Shown: positions 10,813 to 22,260 of the stretch, one piece after another
How the letters are laid out: each line of letters opens with the position of its first letter
Position numbering within the stretch: the first letter of the stretch is position 1
Assembly (NCBI RefSeq): GCF_031143425.1
Contig: NC_090443.1
Coordinates: forward strand, 1,058,268,423-1,058,332,422
DNA from: Pleurodeles waltl
Lineage: Eukaryota > Chordata > Amphibia > Caudata > Salamandridae
Direction: 5' to 3'
DNA: 64,000 nt
The notes under the pieces: model-generated
Told to the model about the DNA's origin: nothing
What the model saw: the letters and a program-made list of their open reading frames with translations, nothing else
Databases searched by the model: none
Program-made: the position numbers and the translations under genes

Positions 10813-11233
10813 GGTCTCTGTCTCTGGGGAAACTTTAGATAACGAATGCAAGAGCTCACCAGAGTTCCTCTGCATCTCTCTCTTCACCTTCTGCCAAGGA
10901 ATCGACTGCTGACCGCGCTGGAAGCCTGCAAAACTGCAACAAAGTAGCAAAGACGACTACTGCAACTCTGTAACGCTGATCCTGCCGCCTTCTCGACTGT
11001 TTTCCTGCTTGTGCATGCTGTGGGGGTAGTCTGCCTCCTCTCTGCACTAGAAGCTCCGAAGAAATCTCCCGTGGGTCGACGGAATCTTCCCCCTGCTACC
11101 ACAGGCACCAAAGAACTGCATCACCGGTCCCCTGGGTCTCCTCTCAGCACAACGAGCGAGGTCGCTTGAATCCAGCAACTGTGTCCAAGTGACTCCCACA
11201 GTCCAGTGACTCTTCAGTCCAAGTTTGGTGGAG

Positions 11234-11835
11234 GTAAGTCCTTGCCTCCCCACGCCAGACTGCATTGCTGGGAACCGCTACTTTTGCAGCTACTCCGGCT
11301 TCCGTGCCTATCTGGCGGAAATCCTTTGTGCACAGCCAAGCCTGGGTCCACGGCACGCTAACCTGCATTGCACGACTTTCTAAGTTGGTCTCCGGCGACG
11401 TGGGATTCCTTTGTGCAACTTCGGCGAGCACCGTTTCATGCATCCTTGTAGTGCCTGTTTCTGGCACTTCTGCGGGTGCTACCTGCTGCTGAGAGGGCTC
11501 CTTGTCTTGCTCGACGTCCCCTCTGTCGCCAGACGCAATTGGCGACATCCTGGTCCTTCCTGGGCCACAGCAGCGTCCAAAAACTCTTTTCGCACGATTT
11601 GCAGCTAGCAAGGTTTGTTGGCTGTATTTCCACGGGAAATCACTTTTGCACGACTCTCCACGGCGTGGGGGATTCATCCTCCAAAGGGGAAGTTTTTAGC
11701 CCTTGTCGTTCCTGCAGAATCTTAAGTTTCTACTGTCCAGTAGCAGCTTCTTTGCATCCACCATTGGCATTTCTTGGGCATCTGCCCATCTCCGACTTGC
11801 TTGTGACTTTTGGACTTGGTCCCCTTGTTCCACAG
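11234..11835 (+). other. Candidate intron inside the LTR leader
   Basis: A consensus donor GAG|GTAAGT at 11233/11234 and an acceptor CCTTGTTCCACAG ending at 11835. Both are preserved in other LTR copies, for example donor 53785 with acceptor 54385. No transcript evidence is available. Confidence 0.35.
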
Positions 11836-12245
11836 GTACCCTCGTTTGGAAATCCATTGTTGTTGCATTGCTGGTTTGTGTCTTTCCTGCAGTATTCCCT
11901 TATCACGACTTCTTTGTCCTTTGGGGAACTTTAGTGCACTTTGCACTCACTTTTCAGGGTCTTGGGGTGGGCTATTTTTCTAACCCTTGCTATTTTCTAA
12001 TAGTCCCAGCGACCCTCTACAAGGTCACATAGGTTTGGGGTACATTCGTGGTTCGCATTCCACTTTTGGAGTATATGGTTTGTGTTGCCCCTATCCCTAT
12101 GTGTCCCCATTGCATCCTATTGTAACTATACATTGTTTGCACTGTTTTCTAAGACTATACTGCATATTTTTGGTATTGTGTACATATAACTTGTGTATAA
12201 TTGCTATCCTCATACTGAGGGTACTCACTGGCATATTGTCATAAA

Positions 12246-12251
12246 AATAAA
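12246..12251 (+). terminator. LTR polyadenylation signal AATAAA
   Basis: AATAAA in ATAAAAATAAAGTACC. The identical context recurs in the other LTR copies at 19231, 54805 and 60909 on + and at 49146-49151 on -. Confidence 0.7.
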
Positions 12252-12491
12252 GTACCTTTATTTTTAGTATATCTGTGTATTGTGTTTTCTTATGATATTG
12301 TGCAAGTGACACTAAGTGGTACTGTAGGAGCTTCACTCGTCTCCTAGTTCAGCCTAAGCTGCTCTGCTAAGCTACCATTATCTATCAGCCTATGCTGCTA
12401 GACACCCTATACACTAATAAGGGATAACTGGGCCTGGTGCAAGGTGCAATTACCCCTTGGTACTCACTACAAGCCAGTCCAGCCTCCTACA

Positions 12492-12512
12492 TTGGTTGTG
12501 CAGCGGTGGGAT
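12492..12512 (+). other. Putative primer-binding region of element 1
   Basis: The bases directly after the LTR read TTGGTTGTGCAGCGGTGGGA, nearly the same in the young element at 55051. The priming tRNA was not identified. Confidence 0.4.
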
Positions 12513-12750
12513 AAGTGCTTTGAGACTACTTACCACTCTTGTCATTGTACTTTTCATAAGAGAAAAATATACAAAACAAGTTCAGTGTGTGTACACATTG
12601 CTAAAAAGTTTTGCATTTCCTCTTTTCACTCTTTTCTAAGTGCTGAAAAGTACTTCTAACTTTCTAAAAGTTTAAAAAGTTTTTTTTCTCTTTCTAAAAG
12701 TTCTGAAAAACTTTTTCTTCACTTTTTCTGTCACTTAAACTCTTTCTAAA

Positions 12751-14073
12751 ATGTCTGGCACAGGCCAAAATGTTGATCTGTCCAAACTTGCATATGACCA
12801 CCTTAGCTGGAAAGGAGCAAGGAGTCTCTGTGTAGAAAGAGGTTTGAGTGTAGGGAAGAATCCTTCTTTGGAATTGTTGCTTAATATGCTTAGAGAACAA
12901 GATAAGGCCTTAGGGGCCACATCTGTTGAAAAAGCAGCAAATGGTTCCCAATCTGATCCAGGGACTCCCCCAGGAAAAGATTCAGGAAAGAAACTTCTCA
13001 GCCTGCCCATTACTAGACAGTCTAGCATAGTTGGTACAGAGGTTGAATCACACCATACAGATGGTGTGCTCTCACAGTACACTGTTAGCCATGCTGTTAG
13101 GGTACCTTCTGTAAGGGACAGGTCTCCTTCTGTCCATTCTCACCATACTTCTGTGTCTAGGAATGTCCCTCCCACCCACCCTGATGACAGATTGTTAGAA
13201 AGGGAGCTCAATAGATTGAGAGTGGAACAAACCAGACTGAAGCTTAAGAAGCAACAGCTGGATTTGGATAGACAGACCTTAGAAGTAGAGAAGGAGAGAC
13301 AAAGGTTGGGTTTAGAAACCCATGGTGGCAGCAGCAGTATTCCCCATAGTCATCCTGCAAGAGAGCATGATTCAAGGAATCTGCACAAGATAGTTCCCCC
13401 TTATAAGGAGGGGGATGACATTAACAAGTGGTTTGCTGCACTTGAGAGGGCCTGTGTTGTACAGGATGTCCCTCAAAGGCAGTGGGCTGCTATCCTATGG
13501 CTATCATTTAGTGGAAAAGGTAGGGATAGGCTCCTTACTGTGAACGAAAGTGATGCCAATAATTTTACAGTTCTTAAGAATGCACTCCTGGATGGTTATG
13601 GCTTAACCACTGAACAATACAGGATAAAGTTCAGAGAGACCAAAAAGGAGTCTTCACAAGACTGGGTTGATTTTGTTGACCATTCAGTGAAGGCCTTGGA
13701 GGGGTGGTTACATGGCAGTAAAGTTACTGATTATGACAGCCTGTATAACTTGATCCTGAGAGAGCATATTCTTAATAATTGTGTGTCTGATTTGTTACAC
13801 CAGTACTTGGTGGACTCTGATCTGACCTCTCCCCAAGAATTGGGAAAGAAGGCAGACAAATGGGTCAGAACAAGGGTGAACAGAAAAGTTCATACAGGGG
13901 TTGACAAAGATGGCAATAAGAAGAAGGATGGTAAGTCTTCTGAAAGGGTGGGGACAAATCTAAAAATGAGTCTTCATCAGGCCCACAAAAGAACTCTGGT
14001 GGGGGTGGTGGGCCCAAATCCTCTTCTAATCAAAACAAAGAAAAGAAACCATGGTGCTATTTATGTAAAATAA
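12751..14073 (+). pseudogene. gag: Gag of element 1, frame lost before the zinc knuckle
   Basis: The ATG at 12751 begins MSGTGQNVDLSKLAYDH. An N-terminal part is followed by a charged coiled coil (about residues 148-188) and a capsid region (about 207-376) whose C-terminal half resembles the SCAN fold. It is about 90% like the intact copy at 55322 by eye. Near 13930-14050 the frame changes relative to that copy, so this frame ends at 14073 without the zinc knuckle. The knuckle is found in another frame at about 14050-14100 (C-x2-C-x4-H-x6-C). Confidence 0.88.
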
Positions 14074-14923
14074 AAGGCCATTGGACAACAGATCCCAGTT
14101 GTCCAAAGAAAAGCACCAAGCCTCCTACCACTACAAACCCTACTGCTACACCTAGTGTCCCTACTAATAGCAGTGGTGGTGGGAGCAAACCTACTAATAG
14201 CCAATCCAAGGGAGTAGCTGGGCTCACTATTGGTAACTTAGTTGGGGTTGGTCTGATTAGGGAGACCACAGAGGCTGTGTTAGTCTCTGAGGGGGCTATT
14301 GATTTAGCCACCTTGGTTGCTTGTCCCCTTAACATGGATAAGTACAAGCAACTACCCCTAATAAATGGTGTTGAGGTTCAGGCCTACAGGGACACTGGTG
14401 CCAGTGTTACTATGGTAATTGAGAAACTGGTCCACCCTGAACAACACATACTTGGTCACCAGTACCAAGTAACCGATGCTCACAACAACACACTTAGCCA
14501 CCCCATGGCTGTTGTAAATCTCAACTGGGGGGGGGGGTTACTGGTCCAAAGAAAGTTGTGGTAGCCACAGATTTACCTGTAGACTGTCTACTAGGAAATG
14601 ATTTGGAGACATCAGCTTGGTCAGATGTGGAGTTGGAGGCCCATGAAGCAATGCTGGGCATCCCAGGGCATATTTTTGCTTTAACAAGGGCTCAGGCTAA
14701 AAAGCAAAAAGGACAGGGAAGCTTGGATCCTGGAACAATGGACCAAGTGCTCCCTAAAGCTAGGGATAGTAGAAGTAAAGCACTACCTACTATCCCTCCC
14801 TCTACAGTGGATTCTACTTCTGAGGAAGAAGAATTCCCTCCCTGTGCAGAACCTACACCAGAGGAGCTTGAAGCAGACACTGCTGAGCTTTTGGGTGAAG
14901 GGGGGCTGCCAGAGAGGAGCTGA
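14074..14923 (+). pseudogene. pro: Protease region of element 1, frame-broken
   Basis: Aspartic protease active site YRDTGASVTMV near 14390 and the flap-side motif DCLLGNDLETS near 14580-14610, as in the intact copy. A frame change at the run of eleven G (14527-14537) separates the two parts. A further one-base loss near 14896 ends this frame early. The frame then continues as pol. Confidence 0.82.
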
Positions 14924-17700
14924 GTGTGGCACAGCAAACCTGTCCCACATTAGAGGGTCTGTCAAACAGGCTAATGGGGATGTCAGTGACTCTCACAGAG
15001 TCTACTGGGAGGACAACCTCTTGTACACTGAGGCAAGGGATCCTAAACCTGGAGCTGCCAGGAGATTAGTGATTCCTCAGGAGTACAGAAAGTTCCTCCT
15101 AACACTGGCTCACGACATTCCCCTAGCTGGGCATCTAGGACAAATGAAAACATGTGACAGGCTTGTTCCCTTGTTTCATTGGCCTAGAATGTCTGAGGAC
15201 ACAAAAGAATTTTGTAAGTCCTGTGAAACCTGTCAAGCCAGTGGCAAGACAGGTGGAACTCCAAAGGCACCCCTTATTCCACTGCCTGTGGATGGGGTTC
15301 CCTTTGAAAGGGTAGGGGTTGACATAGTTGGCCCCCTTGACCCTCCTACTGCTTCAGGCAATAGGTTTATCTTGGTGGTAGTGGACCATGCCACAAGATA
15401 CCCTGAAGCTATTCCTCTTAGGACCACTACAGCTCCTGCAGTGGCAAAGGCCCTCCTGGGAATATTTTCCAGGGTGGGCTTCCCAAAAGAGGTAGTATCA
15501 GACAGAGGAAGCAATTTCATGTCTGCTTATTAAAAGGCCATGTGGAAGGAGTGTGGTGTAACGTACAAGTTCACTACACCCTATCATCCACAAACAAATG
15601 GACTGGTGGAGAGATTTAATGAAACTCTCAAAGGCATGATTATGGGTCTCCCTGAAAAACTCCGCAGGAGATGGGATATCCTGTTGCCATGCCTCTTTTT
15701 TGCCTACAGGGAGGTACCCCAAAAAGGAGTGGGCTTCAGCCCCTTTGAACTTCTTTTTGGACACCATGTTAGGGGTCCGCTCACACTTGTCAAGGAGGGT
15801 TGGGAACAACCTTTAAAAGCTCCAAAACAAGATATTGTGGATTATGTACTTGGCCTCAGATCAAGGATGGCTGAGTACATGAAAAAGGCCAGTAAAAACC
15901 TTCAGGCCAGCCAAGAGCTCCAGAAGCAATGGCATGACCAGAAGGCTGTTTTGGTTCAGTACCAACCAGGACAGAAAGTGTGGGTCTTGGAGCCGGTGGC
16001 CCCAAGAGCACTCCAGGATAAATGGAGTGGACCCCACACAATTGTTGAGAAAAAGGGTGAAGTCACCTACTTAGTTGACTTAGGCACTGCCAGGAGTCCC
16101 CTTAGGGTGCTCCATGTCAATCGCCTGAAACCCTACTATGACAGGGCTGATCTCACCCTGCTCATGGCAACTGATGAGGGACAGGAAGAAGACAGTGATC
16201 CTCTACCTGATCTCTTCTCTTCCACAGAACAAGATGCTCTTGTGGAAGGTGTAGTTTTGGCTGATTGTCTTACTGCTGAGCAGAAAGATATTTGCATAAA
16301 TCTCCTAGATCAATTCTCTGAACTCTTCTCTACTGTGCCAGGTACCACTTCTTGGTGTGAGCACACTATAGATACTGGAGACAGCTTGCCTGTCAAAAGT
16401 AAGATCTATAGGCAGCCTGACCATGTCAGGGACTGCATAAAGCAAGAGGTCCAGAAAATGTTAGAACTAGGAGTGGTTGAGCACTCTGAAAGTCCATGGG
16501 CTTCCCCTGTGGTACTTGTACCAAAACCCCACTCCAAAGATGGAAAGAAGGAAATGCGGTTTTGTGTAGACTACAGAGGTCTCAACTTGGTAACCAAAAC
16601 TGATGCTCACCCTATACCCAGGGCAGATGAGCTCATAGATACACTGGCATCTGCCAAGTATCTAAGCACTTTTGATTTGACTGCAGGGTATTGGCAGATC
16701 AAGTTGTCAGAAGATGCTAAACCTAAGACTGCATTTTCAACCATTGGAGGACATTACCAGTTCACTGTAACACCTTTTGGTTTGAAAAATGCACCTGCCA
16801 CTTTTCAGAGGTTGGTGAACACAGTCCTGCAAGGGCTGGAAGCTTTCAGTGCAGCATATCTAGACGATAGAGCTGTCTTTAGCTCCAGCTGGGATGAGCA
16901 CCTGGTCCACCTATGGAAAGTTTTGGAGGCTCTGCAAAAGGCAGGCCTCACTATCAAGGCTTCAAAGTGCCAGATAGGGCAGGGTAAGGTGGTTTATCTG
17001 GGACACCTTGTTGGTGGGGAACAGATTGCACCACTTCAGGGGAAAATCCAAACAATTATTGATTGGGTTCCCCCTACTACACAGACTCAGGTGAGAGCCT
17101 TCCTAGGCCTCACTGGGTATTACAGGAGGTTCATTTAGAACTATGGCTCCATTGCAGCCCCTCTTAATGACCTCACTTCCAAGAAGATGCCTAAAAAGGT
17201 ATTATGGACAGCAAACTGTCAGAAAGCTTTTGAGGAGCTGAAGCAGGCCATGTGCTCTGCACCTGTCCTGAAAAGCCCTTGTTACTCTAACAAATTCTAT
17301 GTCCAAACTGATGCATCTGAATTAGGAGTAGGGGCAGTCCTATCACAACTTAATTCTGAGGGGCAGGATCAACTTGTTGCTTTTATTAGTAGGAGGTTGA
17401 CCCCTAGAGAAAAGCGTTGGTCTGCCATAGAGAGGGAGGCCTTTGCTGTGGTCTGGGCTCTGAAGAAGTTGAGGCCATACCTGTTTGGCACTCACTTCAT
17501 TGTTCAGACAGACCACAAACCTCTACTTTGGCTAAAACAAATGAAAGGTGAAAATCCTAAATTGTTGAGGTGGTCCATATCCCTACAGGGAATGGACTAT
17601 ACAGTGGAACATAGACCGACCTGGGAGTAGCCACTCCAATGCAGATGGACTCTCCAGATATTTCCACTTAGACAATGAAGACTCATCAGGTCATGGCTAG
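14901..17700 (+). pseudogene. pol: Pol of element 1: integrase, then RT, then RNase H; dead
   Basis: The order is unusual for gypsy: integrase first. HHCC zinc domain at about 15100-15240; catalytic core with DIVGPL, VSDRGSNF and GLVERFNETLK; a DKWSGPHTIV C-terminal segment; then RT with FCVDYRGLNL, TPFGLKNAPATF and the active site YLDD; then RNase H with QTDASELG, AIEREAFAVVW and QTDHKPLLW. Disruptions relative to the intact copy at 61182-64000 are TTA to TAA at about 15531, AAG to TAG at about 17137, and a frame change near 17620. The homologous stop is TAG at 17698. Confidence 0.92.
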
Positions 17701-17710
17701 TCTTATTGTC

Positions 17711-17731
17711 CTTCGTTTGGGGGGGAGGTTG
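17711..17731 (+). other. Polypurine tract of element 1
   Basis: TTTGGGGGGGAGG directly before the 3' LTR start TGTAGG at 17732. It would prime plus-strand synthesis. Confidence 0.7.
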
Positions 17732-19475
17732 TGTAGGAAAGTACCATCTTGCCTGGCATGTTACCCCCATTTTTCACTGTATATATGTTGTTTTAGTTGT
17801 ATGTGTCACTGGGACCCTGTTCTCCAGGGCCCCAGGTCTCATAAGTGTGCCTGAATGTGTTACCTGTGTAGTGACTAACTGTCTCACTGAGGCTCTGCTA
17901 ATCAGAACCTCAGTGGTTATGCTCTCTCATTTCCTTCAAATTGTCACTAACAGGCTAGTGACCAATTTTACCAATTTACATTGGCTTACTGGAACACCCT
18001 TATAATTCCCTAGTATATAGTACTGAGGTACCCAGGGTATTGGGGTTCCAGGAGATCCCTATGGGCTGCAGCATTTCTTTTGCCACCCATAGGGAGCTCT
18101 GACAATTCTTACACAGGCCTGCCACTGCAGCCTGAGTGAAATAACGTCCACGTTATTTCACAGCCATTTTACACTGCACTTAAGTAACTTATAAGTCACC
18201 TATATGTCTAACCTTTACCTGGTAAAGGTTAGGTGCAAAGTTACTTAGTGTGAGGGCACCCTGGCACTAGCCAAGGTGCCCCCACATTGTTCAGGGCCAA
18301 TTCCCTGAACTTTGTGAGTGCGGGGACACCATTACACACGTGCACTACATTAGGTCAATACCTATATGTAGCTTCACAATGGTAACTCCGAATATGGCCA
18401 TGTAACATGTCTAAGATCATGGAATTGCCCCCTCTATGCCATCCTGGCATTATTGGTACAATTCCATGATCCCAGTGGTCTGTAGCACAGACCCTGGTAC
18501 TGCCAAACTGCCTTTCCTGGGGTTTCACTGCAGCTGCTGCTGCTGCCAACCCCTCAGACAGGTTTCTGCCCCCCTGGGGTCAAGCCAGGCTTGTTGGCGT
18601 TCGTTCGGCGGGAAAACACTTCTGCACAACTCTCCACGGCGAGAGGGATCTGTCCACCAAAGGGGAAGTCTCTAGCCCTTTTCGTTCCTGCAGAAACCGC
18701 AGCTTCTTCTGTCCAGTAGAAGCTTCTTTGCACCCGCAGCTGGCATTTCCTGGGCATCTGCCCATCTCCGACTTGCTTGTGACTTTTGGACTTGGTCCCC
18801 TTGTTCCACAGGTACCCTAGATTGGAAATCCACAGTTGTTGCATTGTTGGTTGGTGTCTTTCCTGCATTATTCCTCTATCACGACTTCTTTGTCTCTTGG
18901 GGAACTTCAGTGCACTTTGCACTCACTTTTCAGGGTCTTGGGAGGGCTATTTTCCTAACTCTCACTATTTTCTAATAGTCCCAGCGACCCTCTACAAGGT
19001 CACATAGGTTTGGGGTCCATTTGTGGTTCACATTCCACTTTTGGAGTATATGGTTTGTGTTGCCCCTATCCCTATGTGTCCCCATTGCATCCTATTGTAA
19101 CTATACATTGTTTGCACTCTTTTCTAAGACTATACTGCATATTTTTGGTATTGTGTACATATAACTTGTGTATAATTGCTATCCTCATACTGAGGGTACT
19201 CACTGAGATACTTTGGCATATTGTCATAAAAATAAAGTACCTTTATTTTTAGTATAACTGTGTATTGTGTTTTCTTATGATATTGTGCAAGTGACACTTG
19301 TGGTACTGTAGTAGCTTCACACGTCTCCTAGTTCAGCCTAAGCTGCTCTGCTAAGCTTCCATTATCTAACAGCCTAAGCTGCTAGACACCCTATACACTA
19401 ATAAGGGATAACTGGGCCTGGTGCAAGGTGCAAGTACCCCTTGGTACTCACTACAAGCCAGTCCAGCCTGCTACA
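17732..19475 (+). repeat. 3' LTR of element 1, internally deleted
   Basis: TGTAGGAAAGTACC to CTGCTACA. It is 1744 bp against about 2995 bp for the related LTR at 48906-51900. About 1.25 kb is missing at about 18592, where AGGCTTGT joins the sequences that flank 10372 and 11618 in the 5' LTR. The TGACGTCA site, TATA-like word and splice donor are lost; the polyadenylation signal remains. Confidence 0.9.
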
Positions 19476-21331
19476 GGCTGTTTGTCACTACCAGGACAGG
19501 CCTCATTACTAAGCACATGTCCTGCCTTCTACATACATGGCACCCTGCCCATAGGGCTACCTAGGGCCTACGTTATGGGTGACTTACATGTAGTAAAAAG
19601 GAAGTTCTGGGCCTGGCAAGTAAATTTTGATGCCAGGTTCCTGTGGCAGAAGCCGTGCACACCAGCCCTGAGCTATCAGGCCTGAGACAGGTTTGAAAGG
19701 CTACCTCTGTGGGTGGCACAAGCTGTGCTGCAGGCCCACTAGTAGCATTTAATTTACAGGCCCTGGGCATGGAGATACCACTGTACAAGGGACGTACAGG
19801 TAAATTAAATGTGCCAATCAGGTATAAAACAATCATGTCAAATTTAGAAGGGAGAGCACCTGCACCGTAGCGCTGATCAGCAGTGATAAAGTGCTCAGAG
19901 TCCTAGAGCCAACAGCGAGAGGTCAGAAAAAATAGGAGGAAGGAGGGAAAAAGTCAGGGGATGAATCTATCACAAGGGCCAGGTCCAACAGCATGCATTA
20001 GCACAGATCAGGAAACATAGAGGCATGCATGTCTAGACTGATTTAAACATTGCAGTTAAGTATTGTTACCTTTTTTCAAATGCAATAACATGTTTCTGCT
20101 TAAAACAAAGCACTGTGGTCTGTATAATGCTTCTTTTGGCCATAGGCTGGTGCCCCCTCCTCCAACCCCCTGGAATCGCCCCCAGTTTTGAAAAACCCCC
20201 GTCCAGAGGAATATTTCTCTTTCGTTTTCTGCCTCCCTTGCATTGGAATACACAGGGGTCTGTCTGTTTTACATTTCAAGAGCACACTGACTCCTGACAT
20301 CTGGAACGTTTTATCTCTTGACGCTTTGCACGTAGAAGGCAACCGTTTTTTGTTTTTTTTTCATTGCCTTGACCCTGCTGGCTTTAAATACTTTAGTAAA
20401 CTCAAAATGCAAGGCAGACCTATTGGCTTTGCCGGTGCTTGTTTGACTTTCCATCAGCCACACAACGTTGGATATTTGGTGCTACAGTTATTTGCCGATA
20501 GATCCGTGCATGAGAGGCACAGATAGATCTGCGTCAGTTTGCAGGACACCTCATGACATTCGCAGTTGCTTCTGTTCTGTGGTTTTTTGTTTTTCTTAAT
20601 TTGACCGTCACACTAAGAGCCATGACCTTTAACCCTCTGGAATAGTTATATGGTGCAATAAAGAGTACTCTCTCTTCCGGCAGATAACCAATACAAGGGC
20701 GCCCTCTAGTGGCGAACGGCGGAATAGCGCCCGAGCTGAGTATATTGTGCCCTGCAGGGTGAGAGGCCCCGGCCAAGGACAGAGCATCCCAGGTGACCTG
20801 ACTTATCCCTACTGTGGCAGTAACAGACAGTATCTGCCTCTAATACCTGGTCATAGCCAGTTCCCGCGCACTGGCCTTCTGCTCCTTCTGAAAAGAGCTG
20901 ATGAAGAATATATTTTAACCAGTGCAATGTGAGTCTCTTTCAAAGCGACGAACCCGGCGGTTAGTGATATATCTTAATGTTAAATGCTTTCGGGAGTCCA
21001 TTTGCAACGTATGGACTCATTTCACCCTAAAAATTTCACCAAACACACGAGACACAAACAACAGCTGCTCGCAGTCTGGTCGTTGTATCATTCCCACATT
21101 ATAACAGTAACACGTGCACAATGTAATGATGCAATGTCTCGTACTGACGTCATTTTAAGAATTTCATGTAACAAGTTACATTTACGGAAATGATGCCAGA
21201 GTAATTGAAATTTTGCCCTGGCCTATTCAAAAGGTGCAAGAAAGCGCCTCTTTTTACACAATCACCCCAATTTTTAGGGGCGAGCCTGCGTCGCAAGCGC
21301 TTGCACATGCGTTTCGCTTGCGAGACACTTT
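19476..21331. other. No gene; anonymous repeat-like and single-copy-looking sequence
   Basis: 19476-20040 reads like a fragment of a dispersed element (purine-rich tract AGGAGGAAGGAGGGAAAAAG at 19934) but no coding domain is visible. 20040-21331 shows no family I recognise, apart from the CTCF-like site listed separately. Confidence 0.4.
20699..20712 (-). promoter_or_regulatory. CTCF-like binding motif
   Basis: On the - strand it reads CCACTAGAGGGCGC, a full match to the vertebrate CTCF core CCASYAGRKGGCRS. It lies in non-array DNA. Motif match only; occupancy is unknown. Confidence 0.5.
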
Positions 21332-22260
21332 GGCCCGTATTTATACTCCGTTTGCGCCGAATTAGCGTCGTCTTTTTCGACGCAAATTCGGCGCAAAACT
21401 AACGCCATATTTATACTTTGGCGTTAGACGCGTCTAGCGCCAAAGTATGGGCAAATAGCGTCATTTTTTTTTCTGTGAACGCCTTCCTTGCGTTAATGAG
21501 ATGCAAGGAAGGCGTTCCCGTCTAAAAAAATGACGGCGACGCAAATGCGTCGTATTTATACTCCCGGGCAAAAATCACGCCCGGGAGTGGTCGGGTCAAA
21601 AAACCCCGCATTTGCGCCACTTTTTAACGCCTGGGTCAGGGTAGGCGTTAAGGGGCCTGTGGGCTCAAAATGAGCCCACAGGTGCCCTCCCCTGCCCCCA
21701 GGGACCCCCCCTGCCACCCCTGCCCACCCCAGGAGGACACCCAAGGATGGAGGGACCCACCCCAGGGACATTCAGGTAAGTTCAGGTAAGTATAATTTTT
21801 TATATTTTTTTATTTTTTTGGGGTGGCATAGGTGGGCCTTATTTGTGCCCCCCTACATGCCACTATGCCCAATGACCATGCCCAGGGGACACAAGTCCCC
21901 TGGGCATGGCCATTGGGCAAGGGGGCATGACTCCTGTCTTTACTAAGACAGGAGTCATGAAATGGCGTCTGGGCGTCGTAAAAAAATGGCGCAAATCGGG
22001 TTGAGGCGATTTTTTTTCCTCAACCTGACTTGCCCCATTTTAAGACGCCCTAACGTCATTTTTTCCCAACGCCGGCGCTGCCTGGTCTACGTGGTTTTTT
22101 TCCACGCACACCAGGCAGCGCCGGTCTGCTTGCGCCGGCTAACGCCATTCCATAAATACGGCGCCCGCATGGCGCTTCAGAATGGCGTTAGACGGCGCTA
22201 AATTTTTTGACGCTAAACTGCGTTAGCGCAGTTTAGCGTCAAAAAGTATAAATATGGGCC
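21332..22260. mobile_element. Fold-back MITE, copy A (929 bp)
   Basis: Ends GGCCCGTATTTATAC and GTATAAATATGGGCC (inverted, 14 of 15 match), flanked by TTT on both sides. Both ends carry further hairpins: the left has GCGCCGAATTAGCGTCG facing CGACGCAAATTCGGCGC, the right has TTTGACGCTAAACTGCG facing its complement. No transposase is present. The inside repeats the motif list of copy B (46970-47886) in the opposite orientation. Confidence 0.82.

Larger units (their letters stand above)
9653..12491 (+). repeat. 5' LTR of element 1, right-hand part
   Basis: Homologous to 17876-19475, to 52205-55050 and to the reverse complement of 48906-51760. It ends CCTCCTACA at 12491. A CRE-like site, a TATA-like word, a candidate internal intron and a polyadenylation signal are annotated separately. 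Short open frames inside it are not conserved as protein. Confidence 0.92.
9653..19475 (+). mobile_element. Gmr1-like Ty3/gypsy LTR retrotransposon (element 1), decayed
   Basis: 5' LTR remainder 9653-12491, internal region 12492-17731, 3' LTR 17732-19475. The LTRs have TGTAGG…CYNCTACA ends. The first roughly 144 bp of the 5' LTR are on the far side of the Harbinger, outside the window. The internal region reads gag, protease, integrase, RT, RNase H. At least four frame changes and two stop codons kill it. Its target duplication cannot be checked because the left flank is not in the window. Confidence 0.92.
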
